From Prevotellaceae bacterium (GTDB taxonomy: Bacteria; Bacteroidota; Bacteroidia; Bacteroidales; Bacteroidaceae): a stretch of 64,000 nt of DNA. Both the position numbers and the translations under genes were made by a program. Position 1 is the stretch's first letter. Every line of letters begins with the position of its first letter. Shown piece after piece: positions 8,107 through 17,124 of this stretch. The stretch covers positions 1-64,000 of the forward strand of contig JAISHB010000127.1 of NCBI GenBank assembly GCA_031262785.1, in the 5' to 3' direction. Below the pieces are notes generated by a model. That model saw only the letters and a program-made list of their open reading frames with translations, ran no database searches and had not been told where the DNA came from.

Positions 8107-8538
8107 ATGAACATACAAATAGTAAATGGCCCCAATATTAATTTACTGGGCAAGCGGGAGCCGGAAGTGTACGGCTCGGTTACGTTCGAGAGTTACTTGG
8201 ACGAACTTCGCAAGCATTACCCCGAGGTACAAATTGATTACTTCCAATCGAACAGCGAAGGCGCGCTTATCGACATTCTGCAGGATGCCGGCTTCACGAC
8301 CGACGGTATTATCTTGAATGCCGGCGCCTACACGCACACCTCCATCGCTTTGCAAGATGCCATCCGCGCCCTGCCGGCTCCGGTCATCGAAGTGCATATT
8401 TCCAACGTGCATGCCCGCGAGAGCTACCGGCACACCTCGCTGATTGCTTCGGCGTGCAAGGGCGTTGTTTGCGGCTTCGGCCTGAACTCCTACCGGTTGG
8501 CGCTCGAAGCGCTTATTCACCCCGATTTCTCATTTTAA
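8107..8538 (+). CDS. aroQ: 3-dehydroquinate dehydratase, type II
   Basis: Converts 3-dehydroquinate to 3-dehydroshikimate in the shikimate pathway; type II enzymes form dodecamers. The 143 residues are the usual length. Family motifs are all present: NGPNINLLGKREPEVYG (with the catalytic tyrosine), FQSNSEGALID, LNAGAYTHTSIALQDA, and EVHISNVHARESYRHTS (catalytic histidine). It is followed after 13 bp by pyk, so the two are likely cotranscribed. aroE lies 44 kb away in this window. Confidence 0.97.
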   Translation: MNIQIVNGPNINLLGKREPEVYGSVTFESYLDELRKHYPEVQIDYFQSNSEGALIDILQDAGFTTDGIILNAGAYTHTSIALQDAIRALPAPVIEVHISNVHARESYRHTSLIASACKGVVCGFGLNSYRLALEALIHPDFSF

Positions 8539-8551
8539 CGTATAAACCAAC

Positions 8552-10009
8552 ATGCTACTCAAACAAACTAAAATTGTAGCCACCATCTCGGATCAACGTT
8601 GCGAAGTAGACTTCATCCGGTCGCTTTTCGAGGCGGGAATGAACGTGGCACGTATGAATACGGCTCATCTCGGACCGGAAGGGTTAGACCGGCTCATCAC
8701 CAACATCCGGGCGGTGTCGAACCGCATCGCCATTTTGATGGATACCAAAGGACCGGAGGTGCGAACCACCGCCTGCGAGATGCCTCTGCAATACAAAACC
8801 GGCGAACGCATCCATGTGGTGGGTAATCCCGACTTGACGACCACGCACGATGTGATTGCCGTCTCCTATCCCCACTTTGCGGGGGACGTATCGGTGGGCG
8901 TACACATCCTTATCGACGACGGCGAGCTGGAAATGAACGTCATTGGTAAAGAAGACGACCGTTTGGTGTGCGAAGTGCTCAACGACGCCACCGTGGGGAG
9001 TCGCAAGAGCGTGAATGTGCCGGGCGTACGCATCAATTTGCCTTCGCTCACCGAAAAAGACCGCCGCAACATTCTCTACGGCATCGAAAAAGACATCGAC
9101 TTTATTGCCCACTCCTTTGTACGCAACAAGCAAGACGTGCTCGATATTCAGGAGATACTCGAGGCTCACCACAGCGACATCCGCATTATTGCCAAGATAG
9201 AAAACCAAGAGGGCGTCGACAACATCGACGAGATTCTGGAGGTGGCCGACGGGGTGATGGTAGCCCGCGGCGATTTGGGCATCGAAGTCCCCCAAGAGCG
9301 CATCCCCGGCATTCAGCGCCTGCTTATCCGCAAGTGCATTCTGGCCAAAAAGCCGGTGATTGTGGCCACGCAGATGCTGCATACCATGATCACCAATCCG
9401 CGCCCCACCCGTGCCGAGGTCACGGACATCGCCAACGCCATCTACTACCGCACCGACGCCTTGATGCTCAGCGGCGAGACAGCCAACGGAAAATATCCCC
9501 TCGAGGCGATCAGGACCATGACCACCGTGGCAGCCCAAGCCGAGAAAGATAAGCTGGCCGACAACGACATCCGCATCCCCATCGACGAGAACAGCAACGA
9601 CGTCACCGCCTTTTTGGCCAAGCAGGCCGTCAAGGCGACCACCAAGCTGAAGATACGCGCCATTATCACCGACAGTTACAGCGGCCGCACCGCCCGCAAC
9701 TTGGCCGCCTACCGAGGAAAGTACCCCGTGCTGGCCATTTGCTATAAAGAGAAGACGATGCGCCAGCTCGCGCTCTCCTACGGAGTGGAAGCCATCTACA
9801 TGCCCGAGCTTTCCAACGGGCAAGACTACTACTTTGCCGCGCTTCGCCGCCTCTTGAAAGAGAAACGGCTCAAACCCACCGACATGGTGGGCTACCTGAG
9901 CAGCGGCAAGGCCGGTACGCAAACCTCGTTCCTGGAAATCAACGTGGTGGAAGACGCGCTCAAGTATGCCCCCGAGAGCGTGCTTCCCAATCACAACAGA
10001 TACCTGTAA
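8552..10009 (+). CDS. pyk: pyruvate kinase
   Basis: Transfers phosphate from phosphoenolpyruvate to ADP. The 485-residue protein carries MDTKGPEVRT (K+/ADP site), IIAKIENQEGVDNIDEI (catalytic lysine), VARGDLGIEVP and the signature PTRAEVTDIANAIYYRTDALMLSGETA, here cited in parts: RAEVTDIANAIYYR and LMLSGETANGKYP. The C-terminal domain (about 350-470) is the usual regulatory lobe. The stop codon abuts the GTG start of the next gene. Confidence 0.97.
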   Translation: MLLKQTKIVATISDQRCEVDFIRSLFEAGMNVARMNTAHLGPEGLDRLITNIRAVSNRIAILMDTKGPEVRTTACEMPLQYKTGERIHVVGNPDLTTTHDVIAVSYPHFAGDVSVGVHILIDDGELEMNVIGKEDDRLVCEVLNDATVGSRKSVNVPGVRINLPSLTEKDRRNILYGIEKDIDFIAHSFVRNKQDVLDIQEILEAHHSDIRIIAKIENQEGVDNIDEILEVADGVMVARGDLGIEVPQERIPGIQRLLIRKCILAKKPVIVATQMLHTMITNPRPTRAEVTDIANAIYYRTDALMLSGETANGKYPLEAIRTMTTVAAQAEKDKLADNDIRIPIDENSNDVTAFLAKQAVKATTKLKIRAIITDSYSGRTARNLAAYRGKYPVLAICYKEKTMRQLALSYGVEAIYMPELSNGQDYYFAALRRLLKEKRLKPTDMVGYLSSGKAGTQTSFLEINVVEDALKYAPESVLPNHNRYL

Positions 10010-10630
10010 GTGGAAGAATACATCCTGTCTCACATTGATGCGGAGAGCGAGTATCTGCGGCGCCTCTACCGCGATACCCATCTCCAGCTGCTCTATCCCC
10101 ACATGGTCTCGGGCCATCTGCAGGGGCGGGTGTTGAAGATGCTGACCGCCTTGCTCGCTCCCAAACAGGTATTGGAAATCGGGACGTACAGCGGCTATTC
10201 AGCCCTCTGTATGGCCGAAGCGCTGCCCGAAGACGGCCTGTTGCACACCATCGAGATCAACGACGAGCAGGAAACCTTCACCCGCAAGTGGTTGGAGGGA
10301 TCGCCGCAGGCCGCCAAGATTCGCTTCTACATCGGGGACGCCCTGCAACTCGCCCCCGCCTTGGGCATTGGGTTCGATTTGATCTACATCGACGGCGACA
10401 AACGCTCCTACATCGACTATTACGAGATGTCGCTCGCCCTCTTGAACGAGGGCGGATGCATCCTGGTCGACAATACCCTGTGGGACGGACATGTGCTGGA
10501 GGCGCATCCCGCCAGTGCACAGACCCTCTCGATTCAGGCCTTTAACGATTACGTGGCCGCCGACCAGCGGGTAGAGAAAGTGATTCTTCCGCTGCGCGAC
10601 GGGCTGAGTATTGTTCGCAAGAGAGCCTGA
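10010..10630 (+). CDS. O-methyltransferase (class I, SAM-dependent)
   Basis: A 206-residue Methyltransf_3-type protein. The SAM-binding motif is VLEIGTYSGYSALCMAEALP, followed by IEINDEQE (acidic residue binding the ribose), IGDALQ, and FDLIYIDGDKRSYIDYYEM with the metal-binding DxDK pattern; CILVDNTLWDGHV completes the family set. It starts with GTG directly after the pyk stop, so translation is probably coupled. The acceptor substrate is unknown; relatives include caffeoyl-CoA and catechol-type methyltransferases and tRNA-modifying enzymes. Confidence 0.9.
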   Translation: MEEYILSHIDAESEYLRRLYRDTHLQLLYPHMVSGHLQGRVLKMLTALLAPKQVLEIGTYSGYSALCMAEALPEDGLLHTIEINDEQETFTRKWLEGSPQAAKIRFYIGDALQLAPALGIGFDLIYIDGDKRSYIDYYEMSLALLNEGGCILVDNTLWDGHVLEAHPASAQTLSIQAFNDYVAADQRVEKVILPLRDGLSIVRKRA

Positions 10631-10669
10631 AATGGTTTTATTTACCCCGTTTACTAACCCCCCTACGTT

Positions 10670-11002
10670 ATGGAAACTACCAGACAGAACCGCATCGCCC
10701 GCTTGCTGCAAAAAGAGCTGAGCGAAATCTTCCTTTTGCAAACCAAAGCCATGCACGGCACCCTGATTTCGGTCAGCGCCGTGCGCATCAGTCCCGATCT
10801 GAGCATTGCGCGGGTCTACCTGAGCATCTTCCCCTCCGAAAAGAGCGGCGAGCTGCTGGCCAACATCAGCGGCAACATGCGGGCGATACGCTACGAGCTG
10901 GGCGCACGCGTGCGCCACCAGCTGCGCATCATCCCCGAGCTGAAATTCTTCTTGGACGATTCGCTCGACTACCTGGATAAGATAGACGAACTGCTCAAGT
11001 GA
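10670..11002 (+). CDS. rbfA: 30S ribosome-binding factor A
   Basis: A 110-residue KH-type factor needed for late 16S rRNA processing and 30S maturation. It begins METTRQNRIARLLQKELSEIF and has the family pattern VSAVRISPDLSIARVYLSIF with LRIIPELKFFLDDSLDYLDKIDELL at the end. The stop overlaps the GTG start of the permease gene by four bases. Confidence 0.95.
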   Translation: METTRQNRIARLLQKELSEIFLLQTKAMHGTLISVSAVRISPDLSIARVYLSIFPSEKSGELLANISGNMRAIRYELGARVRHQLRIIPELKFFLDDSLDYLDKIDELLK

Positions 11003-12228
11003 ACCTCTCCCTGTACATCGCCCGCCGCTACCTCTTTGCCCCCAAGAAACACCGCGCGGTCAACATCATCTCCATCGTCTCGGTGTGCGGAGTGGCGCTC
11101 TCGACGATGGCGCTGGTGTGCACGCTCTCGGTTTTCAACGGTTTCCAGGAGATGGTGGCCGGCTTCTTCACCTCGTTCGATCCGCAGCTCAAGATTACCC
11201 CCCGCCGGGGAAAGGTGTTTGATCCGCGCACGGCGCGCTTCGATTCGCTGCGCGCGCTGCCCGCCGTGGCCGTCTGCTGCGAAACGCTCGAAGAGAACGT
11301 GATGCTTCAATACAAAGATCGCCAGGCGATGGTCATCCTCAAAGGCGTTGACGACTCGTTCCGGAGGCTCACCACCATCGACAGTGTGCTTTTCGGGGCG
11401 GGGGAGTTCCTGCTCCACGATCCGGTGGTCGACTATGCCGTGTTGGGCGGGCAGTTGGTTTCTGAGTTGGGATGCGGGGTTCGCTTTGTCGATCCCTTGC
11501 AGGTTTATGTCCCCAAGCGGCAGGCGCGCATCAATTTGGCCAACCCTTCGGCAGCCTTCAATCGGGGCTACCTCTATTCGCCCGGGGTGGTTTTTGTGGT
11601 CAATCAGGAGAAATACGACGCCCACTATGTGCTCACCTCGCTGAAGTTTGCCCGCGGGCTGTTCGACTACGAGCAGGAGGTGACCGCGCTCGAGCTTCGC
11701 CTGCACCCCGGGGCTGATTTGGCCGCGGTGCAAGCGGAAATTGTCGGCTTGCTGGGTGATGAGTTCCGCGTGGAGAACCGCTACGAGCAGCAGGCCGATG
11801 TGTTTCGCATCATGGAGATTGAAAAGCTCATCTCCTACCTCTTTCTCACCTTCATTCTGGCCGTAGCCTGCTTCAATGTGATCGGTTCGCTCTCGATGCT
11901 GATGCTCGACAAGCGCGACGATGTGCAAACCTTGCGCAAGTTGGGCGCCGACGACCGCCTCGTAGCCCGCATCTTCCTGGTGGAGGGGCGCCTCATCTCG
12001 TTTTCGGGTGCCCTCCTTGGCATTGCGCTGGGATGGTTGCTCTGTGTGATGCAGCAACAGTTCGGGCTGCTCTCGCTCGGGGGCGGCGGCTTTGTGGTGG
12101 ATGCCTATCCGGTGAGCGTGCACGTAGGCGATGTGCTGCTGGTCTTGGCCACCGTGGTCACCGTGGGCTTTCTGTCTGTTTGGTGGCCGGTGCGGTACAT
12201 GACGAAGAGGCTGCTGGCGCGGGCGTAA
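10999..12228 (+). CDS. FtsX/LolC-E-like ABC transporter permease
   Basis: A 409-residue membrane protein with the MacB-core plus FtsX arrangement: one N-terminal transmembrane helix (IISIVSVCGVALSTMALVCTL), a large periplasmic domain (about 50-270), then three C-terminal helices (FLTFILAVACFNVIGSLSML, LISFSGALLGIALGWLLCV, LLVLATVVTVGFLSV). The SLSMLMLDKRDDVQTLRKLGA motif is typical of LolC/LolE, which extract lipoproteins from the inner membrane. GTG start overlaps rbfA by 4 bp, an arrangement that fits cotranscription. The ATPase subunit is not adjacent. Confidence 0.88.
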   Translation: MNLSLYIARRYLFAPKKHRAVNIISIVSVCGVALSTMALVCTLSVFNGFQEMVAGFFTSFDPQLKITPRRGKVFDPRTARFDSLRALPAVAVCCETLEENVMLQYKDRQAMVILKGVDDSFRRLTTIDSVLFGAGEFLLHDPVVDYAVLGGQLVSELGCGVRFVDPLQVYVPKRQARINLANPSAAFNRGYLYSPGVVFVVNQEKYDAHYVLTSLKFARGLFDYEQEVTALELRLHPGADLAAVQAEIVGLLGDEFRVENRYEQQADVFRIMEIEKLISYLFLTFILAVACFNVIGSLSMLMLDKRDDVQTLRKLGADDRLVARIFLVEGRLISFSGALLGIALGWLLCVMQQQFGLLSLGGGGFVVDAYPVSVHVGDVLLVLATVVTVGFLSVWWPVRYMTKRLLARA

Positions 12229-12231
12229 CGG

Positions 12232-12495
12232 CGCGGTCGGCGCCGTTGGTACCCGTTAACAATTGACGTGGGCGCACGCCGCGCCGTTCATACCGATTAA
12301 CAAGTGAGGTGGACGCACGCTGCGCCGTTCATACCGATTAACAGTTGACGTTTGCGCACGCCGCGCCGTTAGCACCGGTTAACAAAGTGTGCTTTGCGCA
12401 CGCCGCGCCGGGGCTACGCATTAACAAGTAACGTTTGCGCACGCCGCGCCGATGGTTTTTCGCCCCGCGTATCCTTGGCGCACGCAGTACTAACC
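12232..12495. repeat. array A: 41-bp tandem repeat, six full units plus one partial
   Basis: The 302-bp gap between the permease and the dapA-like gene is almost entirely a tandem array. The anchor CGCACGC (CGCGGTC in the first copy) occurs at 12232, 12273, 12314, 12355, 12397, 12438 and 12479, so the steps are 41,41,41,42,41,41. Units share GCGCACGCCGCGCCGTT then an ATACCGATTAACA-like block and an AAGTGACGTTTG-like end. GCGC-ACGCC-GCGC can fold as a small hairpin. The last two units are more diverged. The array begins three bases after the permease stop codon and ends about 35 bp before the dapA-like ATG. Confidence 0.93.
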
Positions 12496-12530
12496 CCGCC
12501 CGTTTTCGTCTCTTTTGGAAATCAACCCTC

Positions 12531-13439
12531 ATGAATAAGAATAGAACAGTTACCTATGCCGGGGTGGTCATCCCCATGATTACGCCCGTGCATGCCGACT
12601 TCGCGGTGGACACCGCCGCTGTGACCCGCATCGCCCGCCGCTTTGCGGCGTGCGGCGTATCGCCCCTGCTGATGGGTACCACCGGCGAGGGCAACTCCCT
12701 TTCGGCCACCCAAGGGCTTCGGTTGGTGGAGGCGGCGGTAGCGGCGGCCGGCGGACGCATTCCCGTCTATGCGGGGCTGACCGGCTGCTGCGTGAGCGAA
12801 CAACTCGCGGCCGCGGCGCACTACGCCCGCCTCGGAGTGGATGTGCTGGTGGCCACGCTGCCCGCCTACTATGCCCTCACCGATGCGCAGATGACGGGCT
12901 ACTACCGCACGCTGGCCGATGCGGTTCCCCTGCCGCTGATGCTCTACAACATTCCCTCCACCACACATCTGTCTATTCCGCTGGCCGTGGTGGAACAATT
13001 GGCCGCGCATCCCAACATCGTGGGGATCAAGGATTCCGAGCGCGACGCCGGGCGGATGGAGGCTTGCATCGCGCTGGCCAAACGTACCGGGGGTTTTGCC
13101 TACTTCTGCGGCTGGGCCGCACAGTCGGCCGCCAGTCTGGCGCTCGGAGGCGACGGCATCGTGCCCAGCACCGGCAACTATGTGCCCGAGTTGTTTGCCG
13201 ACCTCTATCGGGCGGCAACCGCAGGCAACCGGGCGCGCGCCGACGAACTGCAGCAAACCACCGACGCGGTTGCGCGCATCTACCAAGAGGGGCGCACACT
13301 GGGCCAGTCGCTGGCCGCGCTCAAGGTAATGATGAGCACCCAAGGGCTGTGCGAGCCTTATATGCTGCCCCCGCTCACCCGCCTGTCGGCGGCCGACGAA
13401 GAAACCATTATCCTCAAACTGCATACAACTCATGAATAA
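12531..13439 (+). CDS. DapA-family aldolase/lyase
   Basis: A 302-residue (beta/alpha)8 enzyme of the dihydrodipicolinate synthase/N-acetylneuraminate lyase family. The Schiff-base lysine lies in NIVGIKDSERD and the catalytic tyrosine in LMLYNIPSTTHLSIP; LLMGTTGEGNSLS is the TTGE substrate loop. True DHDPS has an arginine in the motif YNxPSRT; here it is PSTT, so lysine biosynthesis is unlikely. Placement at the head of a sugar-acid operon points to cleavage or dehydration of a 2-keto acid. The track's start at 12435 lies inside the repeat array; MNKNRTVTYAGVVIPMITP at 12531 is the family-like N-terminus. It overlaps the symporter gene by 8 bp. Confidence 0.88.
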   Translation: MNKNRTVTYAGVVIPMITPVHADFAVDTAAVTRIARRFAACGVSPLLMGTTGEGNSLSATQGLRLVEAAVAAAGGRIPVYAGLTGCCVSEQLAAAAHYARLGVDVLVATLPAYYALTDAQMTGYYRTLADAVPLPLMLYNIPSTTHLSIPLAVVEQLAAHPNIVGIKDSERDAGRMEACIALAKRTGGFAYFCGWAAQSAASLALGGDGIVPSTGNYVPELFADLYRAATAGNRARADELQQTTDAVARIYQEGRTLGQSLAALKVMMSTQGLCEPYMLPPLTRLSAADEETIILKLHTTHE

Positions 13440-15009
13440 CACTCCCCTTGTGTCGCTCCATTGGATCGACTGGACGATTATCCTCGTCACCGTCGCGCTG
13501 ACCCTGATTGTCGGCGCCTACTTTGCCCGCCGGCAGAAGAGTACCGACAACTATTTCGCCGGAGGCCGCAACATCCCCGCCTGGGCTATCGGCATGTCTA
13601 TCTTTGCCACGCTCATCAGCAGCGTTACCTTCCTGGCCTATCCGGGGTCGGCCTACGCCGGCAACTGGATCTTGCTGGTGCAGGGATTGATGGTTCCCAT
13701 CGTCCTGGTGGCCATGGTGGGTGTGATTGTCCCGTTGTTCCGGCGCGCCATCAAGCTGAGCACCTACGAATACTTCGAGCGGCGCTTCGGACTGTTCGCC
13801 CGCATCTATTCGTCGCTGGCGTTCATCCTCACCCACTTCTCCAAGATGGGTACGGTCTTCTTTCTGGTGTCGCTGGCCTTGGCGCCCTTCTTGGGGGTTA
13901 ATATCTACACCATCCTCGTGGTCTTGGGGGTGGCCATCATCCTGCTCACGCTTATGGGAGGTATCGAAGGAGTGATTTGGATGGATGTGATACAGGGCTT
14001 TTTGCTCATTGGCGGCGGAGTGATTTGCGCGCTTATCTTGCTCTTTGCCCCCGAAGGAGGCCCCTGGGAGTTCTTCGCCGTGGCCAATGCCAACCACAAG
14101 ATTAGCTTTGCGCCCTACACCTGGGACTTCACCCACCTCACGTTCATCGTGATGGTCTTGAACGGCATCTTCTACGCCATCCAGAAATACGGAACCGACC
14201 AAACCATCGTGCAGCGCTACCTCACGGCCAAAGACGATCGCTCGGCCAAGAAGGCGGCCTACATGGGTGTCTTCATGAGTGTGCCTATCTGGGCGCTCTT
14301 TATGTTTATCGGCACGGGATTGTATGTGTTCTATCACGTGAGCGGGGCGCCGGCGCTGCCGGCCGACATGAAAGCCGACGAGGTGTTCCCCTATTTCATC
14401 GGCTCGCAGCTGCCCGTGGGTGTGGTGGGATTGATACTGGCCGCGCTGGCCGCGGCGGCCATCTCCAGCTTGGATTCCGACATGAACTGTCTGGCGGCCA
14501 TCGGCGTGCAAGACTACTATGCCCGTTTCCGTCCCCGGAGCACCGATCGCCAACGCTTGCGCGTGGGACGGTTGCTGGTGCTCTTCTCGGGCGTGGCTTC
14601 GGTGGGCGTGGGCATGCTCTACGTCCATTGGGGCGGCGAAGGAGTGCTCGGCGCGGTGTTCGGACTCTACGCCATCTTCTCGGCCGGCATCGTGGGGTTG
14701 TTCCTGTTGGGCTTGTTCAGCCGCCGCGCCAACAAGCAGGGGCTTTACGTGGGCATCGCCGCCGCTGTCCTGTTCACAGCCTACGCCGTGCTCACCTCCA
14801 CCAAATTCGACTTTGGCGAGGGCAAGCGCCTGTTGCTCGACTTGGGAGCGTGGAATTTCACCCAGCACAAGTACATGCTGGGCGTGTACAGCCATCTCGT
14901 GCTCTTTGTGGTGGGATGGGTGGCCAGCTACTTCTTTAAAGCGCCCTTGGCCGACAAGGAACTAACCATCTACGGCTATCTGGAGCGGCGACGGACAGAA
15001 ACAAAATAA
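13432..15009 (+). CDS. sodium:solute symporter (SSS family)
   Basis: A 525-residue inner-membrane transporter with about 13-14 hydrophobic helices. SSS family landmarks are FARRQKSTDNYFAGGRNIPAW, ISSVTFLAYPGSAYAGNW (Na+-site helix region) and AAISSLDSDMNCLAAIGVQD. Substrates of the family include sugars, sialic acid, and organic acids. Being in the same operon as the sugar-acid enzymes, it most likely imports the pathway's starting compound. Start codon overlaps the lyase gene; the next gene begins 8 bp after its stop. Confidence 0.92.
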   Translation: MNNTPLVSLHWIDWTIILVTVALTLIVGAYFARRQKSTDNYFAGGRNIPAWAIGMSIFATLISSVTFLAYPGSAYAGNWILLVQGLMVPIVLVAMVGVIVPLFRRAIKLSTYEYFERRFGLFARIYSSLAFILTHFSKMGTVFFLVSLALAPFLGVNIYTILVVLGVAIILLTLMGGIEGVIWMDVIQGFLLIGGGVICALILLFAPEGGPWEFFAVANANHKISFAPYTWDFTHLTFIVMVLNGIFYAIQKYGTDQTIVQRYLTAKDDRSAKKAAYMGVFMSVPIWALFMFIGTGLYVFYHVSGAPALPADMKADEVFPYFIGSQLPVGVVGLILAALAAAAISSLDSDMNCLAAIGVQDYYARFRPRSTDRQRLRVGRLLVLFSGVASVGVGMLYVHWGGEGVLGAVFGLYAIFSAGIVGLFLLGLFSRRANKQGLYVGIAAAVLFTAYAVLTSTKFDFGEGKRLLLDLGAWNFTQHKYMLGVYSHLVLFVVGWVASYFFKAPLADKELTIYGYLERRRTETK

Positions 15010-15016
15010 CCAAGAT

Positions 15017-16147
15017 ATGACCCCATTAACTCTTCACCAACCGCGGCGCATCCTTTTTGGCGCCGGTTGTTTGTCGCAATTGAGCGACCATTGTCTGGAG
15101 CAAGGTGTGCACCGCCTGCTCATCCTCACCATTCCCGCCGCACGCGCGGCGATTTCCGAACTGTGTGCTTCCCTGCAGAAAGCAGGCGTGGAAACAAGCG
15201 TGTATGAGACCATCAGCCGCGAACCCACCGTGGGCGACTTCGAGCAACTCTTCGCCGCCGTGGCTCCCTTTGGCGCCGACGGGGTGCTGGCTGTAGGCGG
15301 CGGCAGCGTGATGGATGTGGGCAAGCTGCTGGCTGTGTTTCTGCGGAGCGGGCAAACGCTGGACGAGTGTTTCTACCAAGACCGGCCGATAGGCGGCCGC
15401 ACGTTGTGGCTGGCCTGCGCTCCCACCACCTCGGGCACGGGCAGCGAGGTATCGCCCAACGCCATCCTGCTCAACGAGCGGGAGGAGATTAAGAAGGGAT
15501 TAGTCAGCCCCTACCTGATGCCCGATGCGGCCTACCTCGACGCGACACTCACCTTGAGCGTACCTGCCCGCGTCACCGCCGAGACGGGTATGGACGCCCT
15601 CACCCATTGCATCGAAGCTTATACCAACCGCTTTGCCCATCCCATGATCGATTTGTATGCGCTGGAGGGCATCCGCCTGATTGCCCGTCACCTGTTGCGC
15701 GCCGTTGAGGAGGGTAACGACCTGGAAGCGCGCGAAGCACTCATGCTGGGCAGCTACTACGGAGGCATCTGCTTGGGGCCGGTCAACACGGCGGCGGTAC
15801 ATGCGCTCTCTTATCCGCTGGGCGGGGAGTATCACCTCTCGCACGGGCTGGCCAATGCCCTCTTGCTGCCTGCGGTGATGCGGTTTAACTTGCCCTCGCA
15901 GACCGGGAAGTTTGCCCGCATCGCGCTGGCCTGCGGCAAGGAGGCGAAAGCCGAAGCGGCGGTGGAGTATGTAACGCAGCTCTCCAAGGCGTGCGGCATC
16001 CCCGACAAGCTGACCCAAGCGGGCATTCCCGCCGAGGCCGCTCCTCATTTGGCCGAGGCCGCCATGAAGGTGACCCGTCTACTCAAAAACAATCCGCGCG
16101 AACTCACCCGTGCCGACGCACAAACCATCTACGAAAGCCTGTTATGA
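15017..16147 (+). CDS. iron-containing alcohol dehydrogenase
   Basis: A 376-residue type III alcohol dehydrogenase. The NAD(P) site is VLAVGGGSVMDVGK, followed by CAPTTSGTGSEVSPNAIL. The metal ligands are visible as D in AAYLDATLTLS, H in TGMDALTHCIEAY, and the two histidines of GGEYHLSHGLANALLLP. Enzymes of this family reduce aldehydes such as lactaldehyde or glycolaldehyde, or oxidise hydroxyacids. In this operon it could reduce an aldehyde released by the DapA-family lyase. It overlaps pdxA through ATGA. Confidence 0.92.
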   Translation: MTPLTLHQPRRILFGAGCLSQLSDHCLEQGVHRLLILTIPAARAAISELCASLQKAGVETSVYETISREPTVGDFEQLFAAVAPFGADGVLAVGGGSVMDVGKLLAVFLRSGQTLDECFYQDRPIGGRTLWLACAPTTSGTGSEVSPNAILLNEREEIKKGLVSPYLMPDAAYLDATLTLSVPARVTAETGMDALTHCIEAYTNRFAHPMIDLYALEGIRLIARHLLRAVEEGNDLEAREALMLGSYYGGICLGPVNTAAVHALSYPLGGEYHLSHGLANALLLPAVMRFNLPSQTGKFARIALACGKEAKAEAAVEYVTQLSKACGIPDKLTQAGIPAEAAPHLAEAAMKVTRLLKNNPRELTRADAQTIYESLL

Positions 16148-17124
16148 AACCACGTTTAGCCATCACCATGGGCGATCCTGCCGGCATCGGCCCCGAGATA
16201 GTAGTCAAGGCGCTCGCCCAAGAGCGCGTGTATGAACAATGCCGTCCGCTGGTGGTGGGCGACGAAGGGGTGCTGCGCCGCGCCTGCCGCGCCGCCGGTG
16301 TGCAGCCCAAGCAGCTCGAGGTGTACGACATCGGACTGCCCGGGTTGGAGCAGGTGCGCTACGGCGAGGTCTCCGCGCTGGCCGGCGAGGCGGCTTTCCG
16401 ATCGGTGCGCACCGCCATAGAGCTGGCCATGCGCGGCGAGGTTGATGGCACCGTCACCGCCCCGCTGAACAAGGAGGCCATCCACTTGGCCGGTCATCCC
16501 TTCGACGGACACACCGAAATCTACGCCCACTACACCGGCTCCGAGAAGTACGCCATGCTGCTGGCCGACGAGTTCTTGCGGGTGATTCACGTATCCACCC
16601 ACGTCTCGCTGCGCCAGGCGTGCGACCGCGTGAAGCGCGAGCGCATCATCGACGTCACCCGTCTGATGGTCGACGCCTGCCGGCAGTTTGGCATCGAAGA
16701 ACCGCGCATCGGCATTGCCGGATTGAATCCGCACGCCGGCGAAAACGGGCTGTTCGGGCACGAAGAGCAGCAAGAGATTATCCCCGCCGTCAGCGAGTTG
16801 CAGGCGATGGGCTATCGCGTCACCGGCCCGGTGCCGCCCGACACCCTCTTTGCCAAGGCGCGCTGCGGACAGTTCGACGGATGCGTGGCCATGTATCACG
16901 ATCAGGGACACATCCCCTTCAAGGTGGTGGGTTTCCAGTGGGACAGCCTCACCGGCCGCATGAAGAGTGTGCAAGGGGTCAACATCACCTTGGGGCTGCC
17001 CATCATCCGTGTCTCGGTCGACCACGGCACCGCCTTCGACATTGCCGGGCAAGGCATAGCCAGTGCCGATGCCCTGCTACTTTCCATTGACTACGCCGCC
17101 CGCATGGCGGCCCGCAGGGGATGA
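16144..17124 (+). CDS. PdxA-family 4-phosphohydroxyacid dehydrogenase (PdxA2-like)
   Basis: A 326-residue NAD-dependent oxidative decarboxylase. The N-terminus MKPRLAITMGDPAGIGPEIV, the segments GTVTAPLNKEAIHLAGHPFDGHTE and HVSLRQACD, and MYHDQGHIPFK (metal-binding histidine) are family motifs. Classical PdxA acts in pyridoxal phosphate synthesis; the PdxA2 branch works with DUF1537 kinases and turns 4-phospho-threonate or -erythronate into dihydroxyacetone phosphate. The immediate overlap with a DUF1537 kinase gene (ATGA at 17121) favours the PdxA2 role. The track's start at 15991 is in another gene; the ATG at 16144 is correct by homology. Confidence 0.9.
   Translation: MKPRLAITMGDPAGIGPEIVVKALAQERVYEQCRPLVVGDEGVLRRACRAAGVQPKQLEVYDIGLPGLEQVRYGEVSALAGEAAFRSVRTAIELAMRGEVDGTVTAPLNKEAIHLAGHPFDGHTEIYAHYTGSEKYAMLLADEFLRVIHVSTHVSLRQACDRVKRERIIDVTRLMVDACRQFGIEEPRIGIAGLNPHAGENGLFGHEEQQEIIPAVSELQAMGYRVTGPVPPDTLFAKARCGQFDGCVAMYHDQGHIPFKVVGFQWDSLTGRMKSVQGVNITLGLPIIRVSVDHGTAFDIAGQGIASADALLLSIDYAARMAARRG

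Noticed and set aside
8684-10117. 477-residue minus-strand ORF opposite pyk
   Set aside because: A codon shadow of a GC-rich gene; pyruvate kinase on the plus strand has every family motif.
13414-14895. 493-residue minus-strand ORF opposite the SSS symporter
   Set aside because: Rich in His, Gly and Gln with no domain pattern; shadow of the symporter gene.
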